DNA of 64,000 nucleotides from Cristatella mucedo (Eukaryota; Bryozoa; Phylactolaemata; Cristatellidae), in the NCBI GenBank assembly GCA_009760855.2, contig WPIO01000181.1, positions 246,001 through 310,000 of the forward strand, read 5' to 3'. The position numbers and the translations under genes are program-made. Below the pieces are notes generated by a model that was not told where the DNA came from, searched no databases, and was given only the letters and a program-made list of their open reading frames with translations. Positions 1 to 11,089 of this stretch are shown here, piece by piece. Positions within the stretch are counted from its first letter, which is position 1. Every line of letters starts with the position of its first letter.

Positions 1-1010
1 TGATCCTTGAGGCGCTGACAGGCTAGCATAGGGTCTTGCTACGGATGCCTCTGGCCTTGCCCTCTTGACGTCTGCAAGGATGCAGTGCAGCGCCCAGACC
101 GTGACTGTCGGGCATCGTCTGCTCCTTCACGGAGCGGTGCACCGAAATTCGTGCTAAGAGCACTCTGCACACGCGAGCTGGTGTTCGTGGCGTCTAGAGT
201 TTTTGTGGTGAATGCTACTTGTACTTTTACCATGTTGGACCGCTGCTTGCAGCCTCAAGTAGTGGGAGCTTGCAGCAGCACTGAAGAAAGTGCAGCCGCA
301 CAGATCGCCGATCGCCGATGCGAGGACGAAGTCTTTTCGCTTGGCTTTTTCCATCGCATGCAGACGATGGCGTTCCTGTTTGGCCCGACCCCGTGGGTTC
401 ATCACTGACCTCAGGTGGAAGCCAGCAGGGAAAGGAGACAAAAGTCGCCACAATCTGGCAGCCGGTGATTGAGCCGGAGTGTGGCAGTTGAACTGCAGCT
501 AATGTGGCTGGAGACCGCAGTAAGGTGAAGGTGGTAATGCCTCTCTTAGCATCTCGGTCGTGATGCCGATGCACGCGAAGCTGGCCGAAGCTGTTGGGGC
601 CGAATCGAGTGGCCTGACAGCGAATCGAGCAGCTGAAAGCTCCACTGATCGTGCCGCCCTAGCGTAAAAGCTAGACGGCAGACAGAGCAAACAATAAAGG
701 CAGAAACGTGTAGCAGTCCTCCGAGAGGAAATTAGCAAGGAGACCTTAGACATTAGCCAGTTCGTCGGCTGGGCTCTGGCGATCCTCACGTGTGCTACAA
801 GATGCATGCGTACTAATTCGACAACTCTTGGCATCGCTACGACGTATACGATGCCTTTGAACGTGGTATCGTATACCCACATTTACCTTTGGGTTGTGCT
901 GCACTTTTATTCGCTTTAATTTCGTATGTTGCCCCTGTAACTCGCCTGACGTTGCCTGACTACATGGCTGTAGGTAGGGATGAGGTAATATATAGTAAAA
1001 ATTCCTTTGT
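1..1010. other. Unrecognised stretch
   Basis: No exon, repeat family or RNA gene was recognised here. Open frames are short, occur on both strands and match nothing I know. Confidence 0.5.
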
Positions 1011-1012
1011 AA

Positions 1013-1110
1013 TGCGCCCTTAAAGTATTTAATCTCTATCCAGGCGCTCCACGAATACCACGGGGCTCGAGCACACGACGTCGGTCAGAACTTGGTCGTG
1101 GCGAGCAGGT
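1013..1110 (-). mobile_element. SINE-B copy (tRNA-derived), truncated
   Basis: The reverse complement reads a B-box-like GTGCTCGAGCCCCG and then the SINE-B tail, GAGCGCCTGGATAGAGATTA followed by a degenerate GCGC end. It matches the copies at 3.3, 8.7 and 54.6 kb. The A-box end is missing or diverged. Confidence 0.75.
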
Positions 1111-1235
1111 GAGAGCATCCACGAAACCGAGTTTCGAAAGCAGAAGTTAGTAATTGTAATAAAGCAATAAGACATCAGTGTAGCACCCTAAGGCAACGAA
1201 ATCTCTTTCAACGCACAATAAAGCATGTCAAGGAA

Positions 1236-1306
1236 GCATGTCGTTTAGTAGAGCATTAGACTCTTAATCTCCGGGTTGTGGGTTCGTTCGCCAAGTTGGC
1301 GCGAGA
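1236..1306 (+). pseudogene. tRNA-Lys(CUU)-like pseudogene
   Basis: The stretch TAGAGCATTAGACTCTTAAT is the D-arm to anticodon-loop core of tRNA-Lys, with anticodon CTT at 1263-1265, followed by a GGTTCG T-loop motif. The anticodon stem keeps only about three pairs, the T arm is rearranged and the acceptor stem is absent, so this is a relic. It directly precedes a SINE-A copy and could be part of a tRNA-Lys-headed SINE. Confidence 0.6.
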
Positions 1307-1310
1307 CTTT

Positions 1311-1482
1311 TTGGTGAGCCGTGATGGGCACACTAGATAAGGCAGTTGCCTTTCACGACCTCGGTCCCGAGGTCGTGGGTTTGAATCCTGTGGTGGGCAA
1401 TCTTCTAATGCTGCTGCAAGCGGTGGTGATAGCCGTAAAGGCTCTTCTGTCGCTATACAAAAGAGGCTGTTAAATCAGCATT
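1311..1482 (+). mobile_element. SINE-A copy (tRNA-derived)
   Basis: A tRNA-like head has a B-box-like GGTTTGAATCC. It is followed by the family body AGCCGTAAAGGCTCTTCTGT and the end AGGCTGTTAAATCAGC plus a T run. Near-identical bodies occur at 17.1, 18.8, 34.6 and 55.3 kb, which defines the family. Confidence 0.85.
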
Positions 1483-1486
1483 TTTT

Positions 1487-2650
1487 TAATGATGACATGC
1501 AGTGCCAGCACGTATAAGCAAGCACACAAAGGACAAGTCGCACGGATCCAGCAAATGCTGCTACGAACAGGTGAATTTTTAACTACTTTTTAAATGTCAG
1601 CAGTTTCGTCAGTCTGAATTCCAGGCTTTAGGGCATAAGAACTAAAGGCACTGTCTCTCCATGTTTTGAGGCTGCTTTAAGGTTGAGGGTCAGAAGAGGG
1701 GCCGGTACAATGCCTAGCACGATTGCGTTGGTAGTTTGGATAGGAAGGCCGAAGCAAGGTAAAGTTCAGCCGATTCACCTCCCTCATTTATGTAGCAGCA
1801 GAAGAGTCAGTCGTAGCGGCAATAAACAATCGCCTGCGACGTTTGTCGGAGACAAGCCTATCTGCCGAGTTTAGCACCAACTGCAACCGTCTTACTTCAC
1901 AGGCCAGAAGACCGAGGACTCTTACAGAAGTCGAGACGTGGACGTGTCGCAGAGGCGTGGACCAACTTGCGTGTGGTGTCCCTATCTAAGCATGTCCAGC
2001 TTTTTGCAAAGTTACATATCTGAAAGTAGACATACTTAACTGTAGAGTTGATGTGGTCGTCTAGTGAAAGGTCAATTCGGAACAGGATACCTAGATTTTG
2101 TGCAGATGCAACAGGCGATATGCTGGCGTCGTCCAACTTGAGGAATACGGTTTTCCAACTGTGCGAATCACTAGTTTTGCTAATAGCTATCAAGTTTTTT
2201 TTATGTCACTCAATATGAGAGAGTTTGCTGCCATCCAAGTTCCAATGTCAGAAATACACGCTTCAAGGGAGTCGATGGAGATCGATGTGCTGAAAACCAG
2301 TGACGGATCAAAGCTTAGATACAGCTATGTGTAGTCACCATAAATAAGAAAGCCTACGTTGGTATTGAGATTGCATCAGAAAGAGGGAGAGTATATATTG
2401 TAAAAAGAAGTGGACCGAGCACCGAGCTCTTGGGTAGTAGTCCCGTACTTCAGAGGCTCTTCAGATGATTGTAACCCGTTGGCATCGATGCTGTGAAGTC
2501 TGCCACTGAAATATGACTTACGAAGTGCAGGGCAGTGCCAGTGGTGCCCGTGCGAGATGAGGGACACTCGAGGGCTTGTCGACCGATAGTATAAAACGTT
2601 GCCGAATTATCAAGCAAAACAAGCAGAGAGACTTTATCTAGGTCTGCATG
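1487..2650 (-). mobile_element. L2-A LINE fragment (RT to 3' region), decayed
   Basis: On the minus strand this aligns with the reverse-transcriptase and C-terminal part of the intact copy at 46.7-48.0 kb. It runs from the DLSAAFDTID-type block near 2625 to the 3' UTR near 1490. Many stops and frameshifts mark it as old, and it is 5' truncated. Confidence 0.85.
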
Positions 2651-2676
2651 TATGTATGCATGTCACCTCAAATATT

Positions 2677-2703
2677 GCATATATATATATATATATATAT
2701 ATA
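2677..2703. repeat. (TA)n microsatellite
   Basis: About 13 TA units sit at the 5' limit of the L2-A fragment. Confidence 0.95.
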
Positions 2704-2969
2704 ATAAGCAGTGAATATAACATAATAATTCTCATTATATATAATACAATATATAAGTATATTCAAACAGATTATTGAACGTTGACCCCAGCCAAGTGTA
2801 CTTAGTTGATAGAACAGGAGCACCAACCACGCCGAGCAACCTGCTCGATCGCTCGATCGCCAGGGACTGCCTGCACAAAGCTCGTAGGCCTCTAGTCTCG
2901 ATAACAGTACCCGCCGCCTCGAGGCTAAGGGTCTTGGCAGCTGTTTGGGCCGCAGGTTGCATGCCCTTT

Positions 2970-4256
2970 AATATTAATATTAATGATAATAATACATTTT
3001 TTATAGCGCCTTCGGAGAACTCAAATCTCTTTCTAGGCACTTTACATTTGTTGCAGAGGAAGGGCGATCGAATGGTTAGTGGTAGCATGCTCAATAAACT
3101 ACAGGAACAACATGGTTAGAGGTGACAGGCATAGGGTCAGCATGCAAGTGTGGTTAGTGGCAGCATGCACAGCACCAGCACGCATAAGCACATAAAGGAC
3201 AAATCACAGGGACCCACTAAATGCTGTCATTAATAGATGCGTTTTTAGTTTATTTTTAAATGTGGTCAAGTCAGGAGATGTCGTGAGGCAAGTCGGGAGT
3301 GAGTTCCAGGCTTTGGGTGCATACAAGCTGGTTTGGTCTAGTGGTTAAGGTGCTCGCCCCGACCAAGGTCTGACTGAGATCGTGGGCTCGAGCCCCGGGG
3401 CATATGTGAAGCGCCTGAATAGAGATTAAGTTCTCTTGGGGCGCTATATAAATGAATTATTTAATTTATTGATTACGAACTAAAGGCAGGTTCCCAATGG
3501 ACTTCAGATTTGTATGAGGTATAGGTAAACAGTTAGATTCCGAAAAGCAGGTGGTACAATGCTTAGCCTGGTGGTGAAATAGATCTGATAGGTAGGCTGG
3601 AGCCAAACAAATGAAGGGACCTAAAAGTGCGTAACAGATCTTTGAAATCAATGCGTTGCTTGACTGGGAGCCAGTGCAGGTCGGCGAGAAGAGGTGTGAT
3701 GTGGTAACTGCGACGCTCACGAAGGAAAAACCTAGCTGCAGTTTAGCAGCAGCTCTAAGTAGCTGATTGCACAGGCCGGTAGACTAGCAAGCAATAAGCT
3801 ACAGAAGTCAAAACGGGATGTCACAAATGAATGGACCAATTTTGATGCAGTATCCCTGTCTAAACGAGCCCGAGTTTTAGCAATGTATGTAGCTGAGAGT
3901 GGGCAGACTTGACCGTGGAGCTGACGAGATCATCTAGTGAATGTTACACCTAGGTTGTGTGCAGATTCAACAGGAGATATGCTGGCGGAGCCGATTTTGA
4001 GTGTTAAGCCTTCCAGTTTCTGGATCACACTTGGTTTGCGTGCCGCTGATAAGTCGGTTTCGTCCTCATTAAATTTGAGAAAGTTTGCTGTCATCCATGG
4101 ATGCAGAGCCACGTGCACGATGCTGTCATCCACGTCATCCATGGATGCAGAGCCACGTGCAGCGAGGGAATTGAGAGAATTTCACGTGCTGGAGGTCAAA
4201 CCACAGATCAAAGCAAAGGTTCAACTGAGTGTGTCATCTGCTCAGAAGTGAAAGCA
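2970..4256 (-). mobile_element. L2-A LINE fragment split by a SINE-B
   Basis: The minus strand starts with the ATT-rich tail (2970-3000), then the terminal hairpin and 3' UTR, then the ORF2 C terminus back to the RT region (HFYADD-type block near 4250). It is interrupted at 3327-3473 by SINE-B, and reading resumes at the CATACGAAC-like target. A local duplication (4097-4165, CATCCATGGATGCAGAGCCA) lies near the 5' end. Confidence 0.9.
3327..3473 (+). mobile_element. SINE-B copy inserted in L2-A
   Basis: It has a tRNA-like head with A-box TGGTCTAGTGGTTAAGG and B-box GGGCTCGAGCCCC. The 3' end is AGCGCCTGAATAGAGATTAA followed by GGGGCGCTATATAAATG, a variant of the L2-A terminal hairpin. Flanks GCATACAA and GATTACGAA suggest a short target duplication in the host LINE. 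Confidence 0.9.
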
Positions 4257-4259
4257 GCT

Positions 4260-5195
4260 CATTCTCTGAGATGCAACTTTCGGTGGCAATTCTTCATTTT
4301 ATCCATCCGACTAATTCACTCCGAACCCTCGGCTGGAGCCTGCCTACCCGCCTAGCGCCTTGCTTTAAGCAGCGTATTAGTGGCTCGGAACCCTAACCGT
4401 GTAGTCTGCACCAAGCTCCATCGCAACCTGAGAAGATCTCGCTGTCAGATTCCCGCCTCGCTCAGCCCCCAGTTAACCAATGGCTCTGTTCAGCTAGATC
4501 AGCTCCCCAGACTGCTCTAGACGCCCTAATTAAACCCGATAAGACAAGTCGACTCCCGTATCGGATAACCTGAGTGATGGCCTTGGCCTTGCCGACGACG
4601 CTCTCGTGCCTCGCGCTCTCCTCTCGCCTGTTCCTAGCTTTTGGAAATTTGTAGGCACGCTTAGTACTATACTTGAGATTCAGATGGCCGTCTCGCGTTA
4701 ACCAAGGCGACAACGGACGCTCAACTGATTGGTGTAACAGTGCGGAGTTATCGAGTCTTCCGCCAGAATGGCCGGGGAGTCCACTGCCCTTGAATACCCC
4801 CATCGGCGGCCTCCCCCTCGCTGCCTTAGGGCACGCTCAGCTCGGCCAGCTTCGGCGGCGACTTGAAGCTATTGCTGATTCGTTAGAAAACGGAAATTGC
4901 ACGTGACTTCGACAGGAGCAGGAGCAGGTAATTCGAGCTATGCGACGGAACGAAGCTCGATGTCGCCAGCTTCGGCGATGTAGGGGAAGGCAGCTACCAA
5001 GCCGGTAGAAGGCATGTTGGTACACTAGGCGAGATCAAATATCTGAAACCCCCTTCCCACTCACTCCCTTCCCCATCCACCATCGTAAAATAAAACCCAA
5101 TTCGAAAGGTGTATACAAACTTATTATCATAAGGACCCACAAACATACATGCATACATAACATGTGTGGATGCAGTCATACTTAAAATTTAAAAA
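4260..5195. other. Unrecognised stretch
   Basis: No coding or mobile signature recognised. Confidence 0.5.
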
Positions 5196-5440
5196 TTGAA
5201 GCTAAAAATTGGCTTTCCTGGCTTTTTTCTCGGCAAACACGCAGATCATTTCTTCAGTGTCGAGAGAAGATGCTAAATCTAATTCAATAGAAATTTTTGC
5301 TTAGCCAACCTGTATTTATTGGCACATTTTTGAACGAAGATAATTTTTTGCTAGGTTTAAATTTAAAAAACCACTGAAACTGGCAAGGTCAACAACATTC
5401 TGAATGTCACTGAAAAACTGAGAACAATTTCGATCAATTT

Positions 5441-5510
5441 ATAATAATAATAATAATAATACATTTGTTATAGCGGCCTGAGAGAAAGCAATCTCTTTAT
5501 TCTGCTACAG
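5441..5510 (-). mobile_element. L2-A 3'-end fragment
   Basis: A short (ATA)n tract is followed by a degenerate terminal hairpin (TTATAGCG, AATCTCTTT). It is a severely 5'-truncated insertion inside the hAT fossil. Confidence 0.65.
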
Positions 5511-6162
5511 AAATTGCAAAACATCTTGGGACATTCATAGTCTGGGGTCATTGCCTCCAGGCAATGGCTTGCAGCTTACTACTTGCAGCACCTCTCCATC
5601 TGAATCCTTGCTGTCTTAATGAGCAAGAGGCTTTTCCAGAGATTTGCATTCACTAAGGGTATCCATCCTCTGTAGTATGTCTGAAATTTGGAAGATTTCA
5701 TATAAGAACCCAAGCAATGTGCTGTTTTGTTGAATCTGATAGAACCTTTCTGTTGTAGATTCGGATACCGCATCTAGAACAGCGTAATAAAAGTTAACTT
5801 TATGGCACCCTTTGGGAGCCTGTACAGCCTCATCGTGTGCTTCGTAATCAAACAGCCCTCTCTTTCTCAAATGTTGACTTGCTTAAAAAGCGGGTTCAAT
5901 TTCCAAATCAATAGCCGTTTTAGTTGCATCCGCAATTATGTCATGGAAGCGCTCTCCGCAAATATATCATGGAAGCACTCTCCACTTCGGAGATGATGAC
6001 GGATGCACTTGCAGGTGTTTTCCAGCTGTCTAACTCCCAGTCTCAAGTCAGTTGACGCCTGCCGTAGAACTTGGCTGATGACATTGACCTCACATAAAAC
6101 TTTGTACTAGGTAAAAAGTGATACACAAAATTGAACCCTTTCTGACTCGTATTTTCTTACAA

Positions 6163-7402
6163 TAATAATAAAAATAATGCACTTGACAAAGCGCCCTCAG
6201 AGAACTTAATCTCTCTCTAGGCGCTTTACATTTGCTGCAAAGGGAAATGCAATTGAATGGTGAATAATATCATGCTTGATAAACAACATAAATAACATGG
6301 TCGGGGGTGACATGCACAGGGTCAGCATGCAAATGTGGTTAGTGGAAGCATGCACAGTGTCAGCATGCATAAGCAAACAAAGGACGAATCACAGGGACCC
6401 ACTAAATGCTGTCCTAAATAGGTGTGTTTTTAAATTCTTTTTAAATGTGGTCAGGTCAGGGGATGTTCCGACGCAGGTCGGGAGGGAGTTCCAGGCTTTG
6501 GGAGCATACGAACTAAATGCACGGTCTCCAAAGGATTGGAGGTTTGTACAGGGTATTTGTAGACTGTTGGATTCCGAAAAGTGGGTGGTACGATTGGCCT
6601 GATGGAAGAGTATATCTGAGAGATAGGCTGGAGCCAAAGAATAAAGTGACCTAAAAGTGAGCGACACAACCATACAGTCAATCCATTACTTGACTGGTAG
6701 CCAGTGCAGGTCGGCGAGAAGTGGTGTGACATGGCAACTGCGACGATCACGACAGACAAGCCTAGCTGCAGAGTTTTGCACCAGCTGCAATCGCCTGATC
6801 GCACATGCCGGTAGGCCAGCAAGCAGTGAGTTGCAGAAGTCGAGACGAGATGTCACGAATGCATGGACCAACTTGGACGTGGTATCCTTATCTAAACAAG
6901 CCCTAATTTTAGCAATGTTATGAAGCTGAAAATAGGCCGATTTGACTGTGGAGCGGATATGGTCGTCTAACGAGAGGTCCCTTTGGAATATGACACCTAG
7001 AGTTCGAGCTGATTCAACTGGAGATATACTGGCAGAGCCAATTTTGAGCGTCAGCCTTTCCAATTTGTGAATCACACTGGTTTGCCCATAACTAGTAAGT
7101 TAGTTTTATCATCGCTTAGTTTTTGAAAATTTGCTGCCATCCATGTGCGGATGTCATCAATGCATGCAGCAAGTGAGTTGAGAGAATTTGAGGTGCTCGA
7201 AGGCTGGAAGGGATCAAAGCAAAGGTACAACTGAGTGTCATCCGCATAGAAGTGAAAGCCTAGATTGTGCTTGGCAATCACATCAGCAAGAGGGAGAGTA
7301 TAAACCGTGAAAAGAACCGGACCTAGCACGGAGCCCTGAGGTACCCCATATTTCAGAGGTACCTCGGATGATCTTTGTCCATTTACGTCAATACTCTGGA
7401 CT
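6163..7402 (-). mobile_element. L2-A LINE, 5'-truncated, inserted in hAT fossil
   Basis: It begins with an ATT tail and the hairpin on the minus strand and extends through ORF2 to the SGRLQSVDVNG-type block near 7400. Two open pieces remain (6686-7075 and 7072-7329, the latter with FHFYADDTQLY), separated by a frame change. It abuts hAT coding sequence on both sides, so it is the younger element. Confidence 0.93.
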
Positions 7403-8680
7403 CTTCTTATATCTCAATCAGAGCATCATAGACTTTGTCAACATTGTATCTCAGTGGTTTCAGAGCATCAACTCTACTTTCCCGTCTTGTTTCACTGAGT
7501 AGTTTTACCGTAAGATAACAGGCATCAGTTATGTAACTTTTGAGGACTCTCTAACGCCGAGCAGATGTTAATAAAAATTAGATATTTTCTGCCCTAAAGC
7601 AAAGGAATTCACAGCCTCCATGCAACTAATTGCGGCACGATTTACGACAAGACTGAGGGACGGGATGCTACAAGATACATAGAAATCACGTGGATTTATG
7701 TTCAGTATCCTCTTCGGCCCTCAATCTCCCTGCCTTCCGTATTACTGCCATTGTCATACTCTTGTCCTCTCATATTTCCAGCATCCAATCCCAGATCTTT
7801 GAGCTGCTCAAACAGAACTTTGGACATAAATGTACATGTGGTCTCTTGTAACGGAATGAGACCAAGAAAATGCTCTCCGATTATAAATAACTTTGGTTTC
7901 ACTTAAGTGAACAAAACAAATGATCGTGGCCATCCGTTCAGCGTGGCTGACATCTGTTGCACAGCCACAGATGGCTGAATAGTATTTGGTTTAATCGGCT
8001 GCTTCTGTAACAGGATGCTTTAGTGCATAAGCTAAAGTTCGTATTAATTCGTTCCGGATATGTTTTTGTTTAGAGATAATGCACGTAAGGCTCTTTATTA
8101 GTAACCCTCCGAAAGTGTCTCATCATCAGAGAGGGCCAAAAAACTTAACAACTTTGAGAGTCTTTCCATTCCCAGGTACGAAGAGCTTTTCATTTGATCA
8201 GCGGAATGCTAAATAAATTTTGAGCTTAAAGTACCCTTGTTAATGCAACGAGTCCAATACATGCTTCCAATATTCCTCTTGCCGCCTAATCTTCTTTTGT
8301 TGAATTTTCTCATTTATCATCTCTTACCTTCTGCTAGCCGAACCGTTATTACCTCAAAGTTTAATACGTTTCTTGGTGTGATGAACTTTTTTCGTGTGAG
8401 GACAAAATTGCACAGTGTTTTACCAATCTTAAGAGTCACTTTTCTGCCTGTAAAAGATGCCAGTTTTCTCGCTAAATAGCTTACAGACAAGCAGCATCAT
8501 ACATCTCTTGACATAGAATACATCAACCACAGGCGGTACATCTCCTGCCCACTTGAAAGCATTTTTTTGTAATGGAGCTTAGAAAACTTTCTTCTCACAG
8601 TGAATATTTTGGAAAGTAACGTGCACAAACCTGCTGCGGTCTTTTTTGCACTAGAAATGGAATAATCTTTCCAATACGCC

Positions 8681-8830
8681 GAGCTGGTTTGGTCCAGCGG
8701 TTAAGGTGCTCGCCCCAACCACTGTCTGGCTGAGGTCGTGAGTTCGAGTCACGAGGCACATGTGAAGCGCCTGAATAGAGATTAAGTTCTCTTGGGGCGC
8801 TATACAAAGGAATTACACACACACACACAT
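8681..8830 (+). mobile_element. SINE-B copy with (CA)n tail
   Basis: Head GGTTTGGTCCAGCGGTTAAG, B-box GAGTTCGAGTC, and tail AGCGCCTGAATAGAGATTAA ending in GGGGCGCTATACAAAGGAATT, then (AC)n and (TA)n. It is inserted within the hAT fossil. Confidence 0.9.
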
Positions 8831-9207
8831 ATATATGTATAATAATAATAATATCAGAGGGCCATGTGATAGGGTCACTGTAATACAACTCCGGCCCAAC
8901 TTTTGGCAAGACTTGAACTGTAATGTCTTGATTATCACTTGTCTGGTTTTTGTCTTTGCTTGAAAGTGGGACTGTGGTTTTTTTTCTTGCTCACACAGAA
9001 ATTTTCCCCACTTTAATATTCTTCGTCTGTGACTCGTCTTGCACTTCAGTATATGCTATTTGCTTCTTTAGGTATTTTAGGAATGAGAGCCCGCTCTTTT
9101 TTTGCTTGCTCTCTGGCCTTTTCGGCCTTTCGCTTACCGTTTTGAGCCCCTGACAGTTTCTTATTATCCAAAACCCTGTAAAAAGTAATAACATTTATAG
9201 TTTTTAC

Positions 9208-9352
9208 TAACCAGTTTGGCCCAGTGGTTAAAGTGCTCACCCCGACCAAGGTCTGACAGACGTCGCAGGCTCGAGCCCGGTGGCACATGTAGATTAAGAG
9301 TAGCCTGAATAGAGATTAATTTCTCATGGGGCACTATACAAAGGAATTATAT
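9208..9352 (+). mobile_element. SINE-B copy
   Basis: Head AGTTTGGCCCAGTGGTTAA and B-box GGCTCGAGCCCGG. A short extra AGATTAAGAGTAG precedes the usual tail, CCTGAATAGAGATTAA to GGGGCACTATACAAAGG. It lies just outside the N-terminal end of the hAT fossil. Confidence 0.88.
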
Positions 9353-9356
9353 TTAT

Positions 9357-9660
9357 CTCAGTAGGAGAATCCACAGTATTGACGTGAATGGACAAAGATC
9401 ATCCGAGGAACCACTGAAGTATGAGGCACCTCAGGGCTCCGTGCTAGGTTCGACTCTACCTCTTGCCGATGAGATTGCCTGGCACAACGTGGGCTGTCAC
9501 TTTTAGGCAGATGACACTGAGTCGTACCTTTGCTTTGATCCCTCCCAGCCCTCCAGCACGTTGAATAATGCAATTACTGATGACATCCGCACATGGATGA
9601 CAGCAAACCGAATCGAAATGACGACAAAACCAACTTATTAGTTGTGGGCAAACCAAGGCA
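9357..9660 (+). mobile_element. L2-A LINE internal fragment
   Basis: The plus strand matches the RT segment of L2-A (SVDVNGQRSSE-like through the DDKTNLLVVGKP block at 9615-9655), with an internal deletion between the APQGSVLG-like and LADE-like parts. It has no tail. Confidence 0.8.
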
Positions 9661-9661
9661 A

Positions 9662-11010
9662 GCCAGCGACGGGAAGAGAGTCGGCAGTGACCACGGTCGG
9701 TGCTGCAACGACGACGCCGGTGACTCGGTCGTGAAGCGGACGGCAGTCGTCAATGCGACTGACACAACGGAGACCATAGTGGCAGAGGGGATGAGGCACG
9801 TGCCTAAATCCTGGTAATGGGAAAAGGGCACTGGCGATGCGCTATCCAAAGGGCCAAAGGAATGATGACCCACGTAGCCTGCTACGTAGGTCGCCAAAGG
9901 CCGTGCTCCAGCGTGCCTCCGAGTCCGAGTGGCCGTTAGGTTCCCTTCACACCTAGCGAGGACGTTGTGTGCTTAGCTAGTCAGTGTTAGCGCCTTGGCT
10001 TTGCTTGCACGTGTCGCGTGTCACGTGACGTGCACGCTTTTCGCTTTCTCGGCTTCCGCTATCTTTTCGGTCTTGCTGTCCCGCTTGAGGCGGAATCTTT
10101 AGATCACGGGGACTCGTAGCTTAGGTTCCGAGGCTGGTACTCAGCTGCGGCGCAGCAATCCACATTTGATGAAGTAGGCGCGTGGCTAGGAGACGCAGAC
10201 GGCAATGGATAGGGCGATGCCATCTATCGGGCTGAGTGGCAGTCTGAGAATGAGAGCAGACGTTTGCTGTAGTCCGCAGCGTCATGTTTGTGTCGGCGTT
10301 CAGTTTGTCTTTGTCGTTTGCTTGTCGGCATTCAGCTCGTGCAACTGCTAAACTGCTGCTTCTCCATAAAGAGGGCTTATGAACATCCTTGGTTTAAGCC
10401 GAGACTAGAGCGTGTCGAGGTGACGAAGCTGAAAGCTCCAGTCAATCATCAATTAATTTGTGCTACTTTAAATCAGAGGCCAGCGAAGGCCGCGAGTTGA
10501 TGAGGCGGCAGCGAATAAGCAGTCCGCTACTAAATCTGACGCTTCGATTGCAGTTGTCGGCGTTTTTGGTTCGTGAGCTGCATCCGCGATTCTCAGAAAG
10601 ATTGAATCCTCTTTGGACTCTATACGAATGCCTCATTGCCAGCTCGTACCCATGAAAAATCGCAGGAATATCCGCAGCTGCAGTGCTTCACAACAATGCG
10701 GGCCTGAGTGTCCGCCGCTGACTTAGTGGTAATCCCAGCCTTGCAGGCGAGCCAAGCCCTACTGTTGGGCAGGAACTCCGTATCACGTGACCCGGATCGC
10801 ACAGTACTTGAAACTTACCTTCGCTTTTTGTTATGATGATCGTTTAATATGATTTAATTTAATACGATTTTAATTATTAATTATGAATATGATTATGAAT
10901 TTAATATGATGAGGGTTTCGCTGAGCTTTGACAGCACGAAGCTCCCGGAGGCTTCTTTTTATTCAGTCTCTTTCTGGTATAGAGTTTGTCAAGTGCGAGG
11001 TTTCTATTGC
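9662..11010. other. Unrecognised stretch
   Basis: A GC-rich part (9660-10130) and an AT-rich part (10820-10910) lie here. No exon or repeat family was recognised. Confidence 0.45.
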
Positions 11011-11012
11011 AA

Positions 11013-11085
11013 ATTTAAAGCGCCTAGAAAGAGATTGAGTTCTCTGGGGGCGCTTTATCAAGTGCATCATTATTATTATTATTGA
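11013..11085 (+). mobile_element. L2-A 3'-end fragment
   Basis: AAAGCGCCTAGAAAGAGATT through GGGGGCGCTTTATCAAGTGC is followed by (ATT)n. It is only the terminal hairpin and tail. Confidence 0.85.
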
Positions 11086-11089
11086 GTTT

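Larger units (their letters stand above)
5200..9190 (-). pseudogene. Decayed hAT-superfamily transposase (ZMYM/DUF4371 type), interrupted
   Basis: The minus strand gives an almost complete but broken transposase. The N terminus near 9180-9060 has KKLSGAQNGKRKAEKAREQ, typical of this hAT group. A block near 8300-8180 has EEYWKHVLDS-like residues. GEHFLGLIPLQETT and MRGQEYDNGSNTEG lie at 7730-7880, and LSETRRESRVDALKPLRYN near 7440-7500. The central domain after the LINE is KVNFYYAVLDAVSESTTERF at 5720-5810, and the C-terminal dimerisation region is near 5210-5420. It has many stops and frameshifts. Insertions split it at 5441-5510 (LINE tail), 6163-7402 (L2-A) and 8681-8830 (SINE-B). Terminal inverted repeats were not found. 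The family call is from recognised motifs, not a search. Confidence 0.8.

Noticed and set aside
3330-3400. Functional tRNA gene
   Set aside because: The A and B boxes belong to SINE-B. No cloverleaf or acceptor stem can be formed and the same sequence is repeated across the window.
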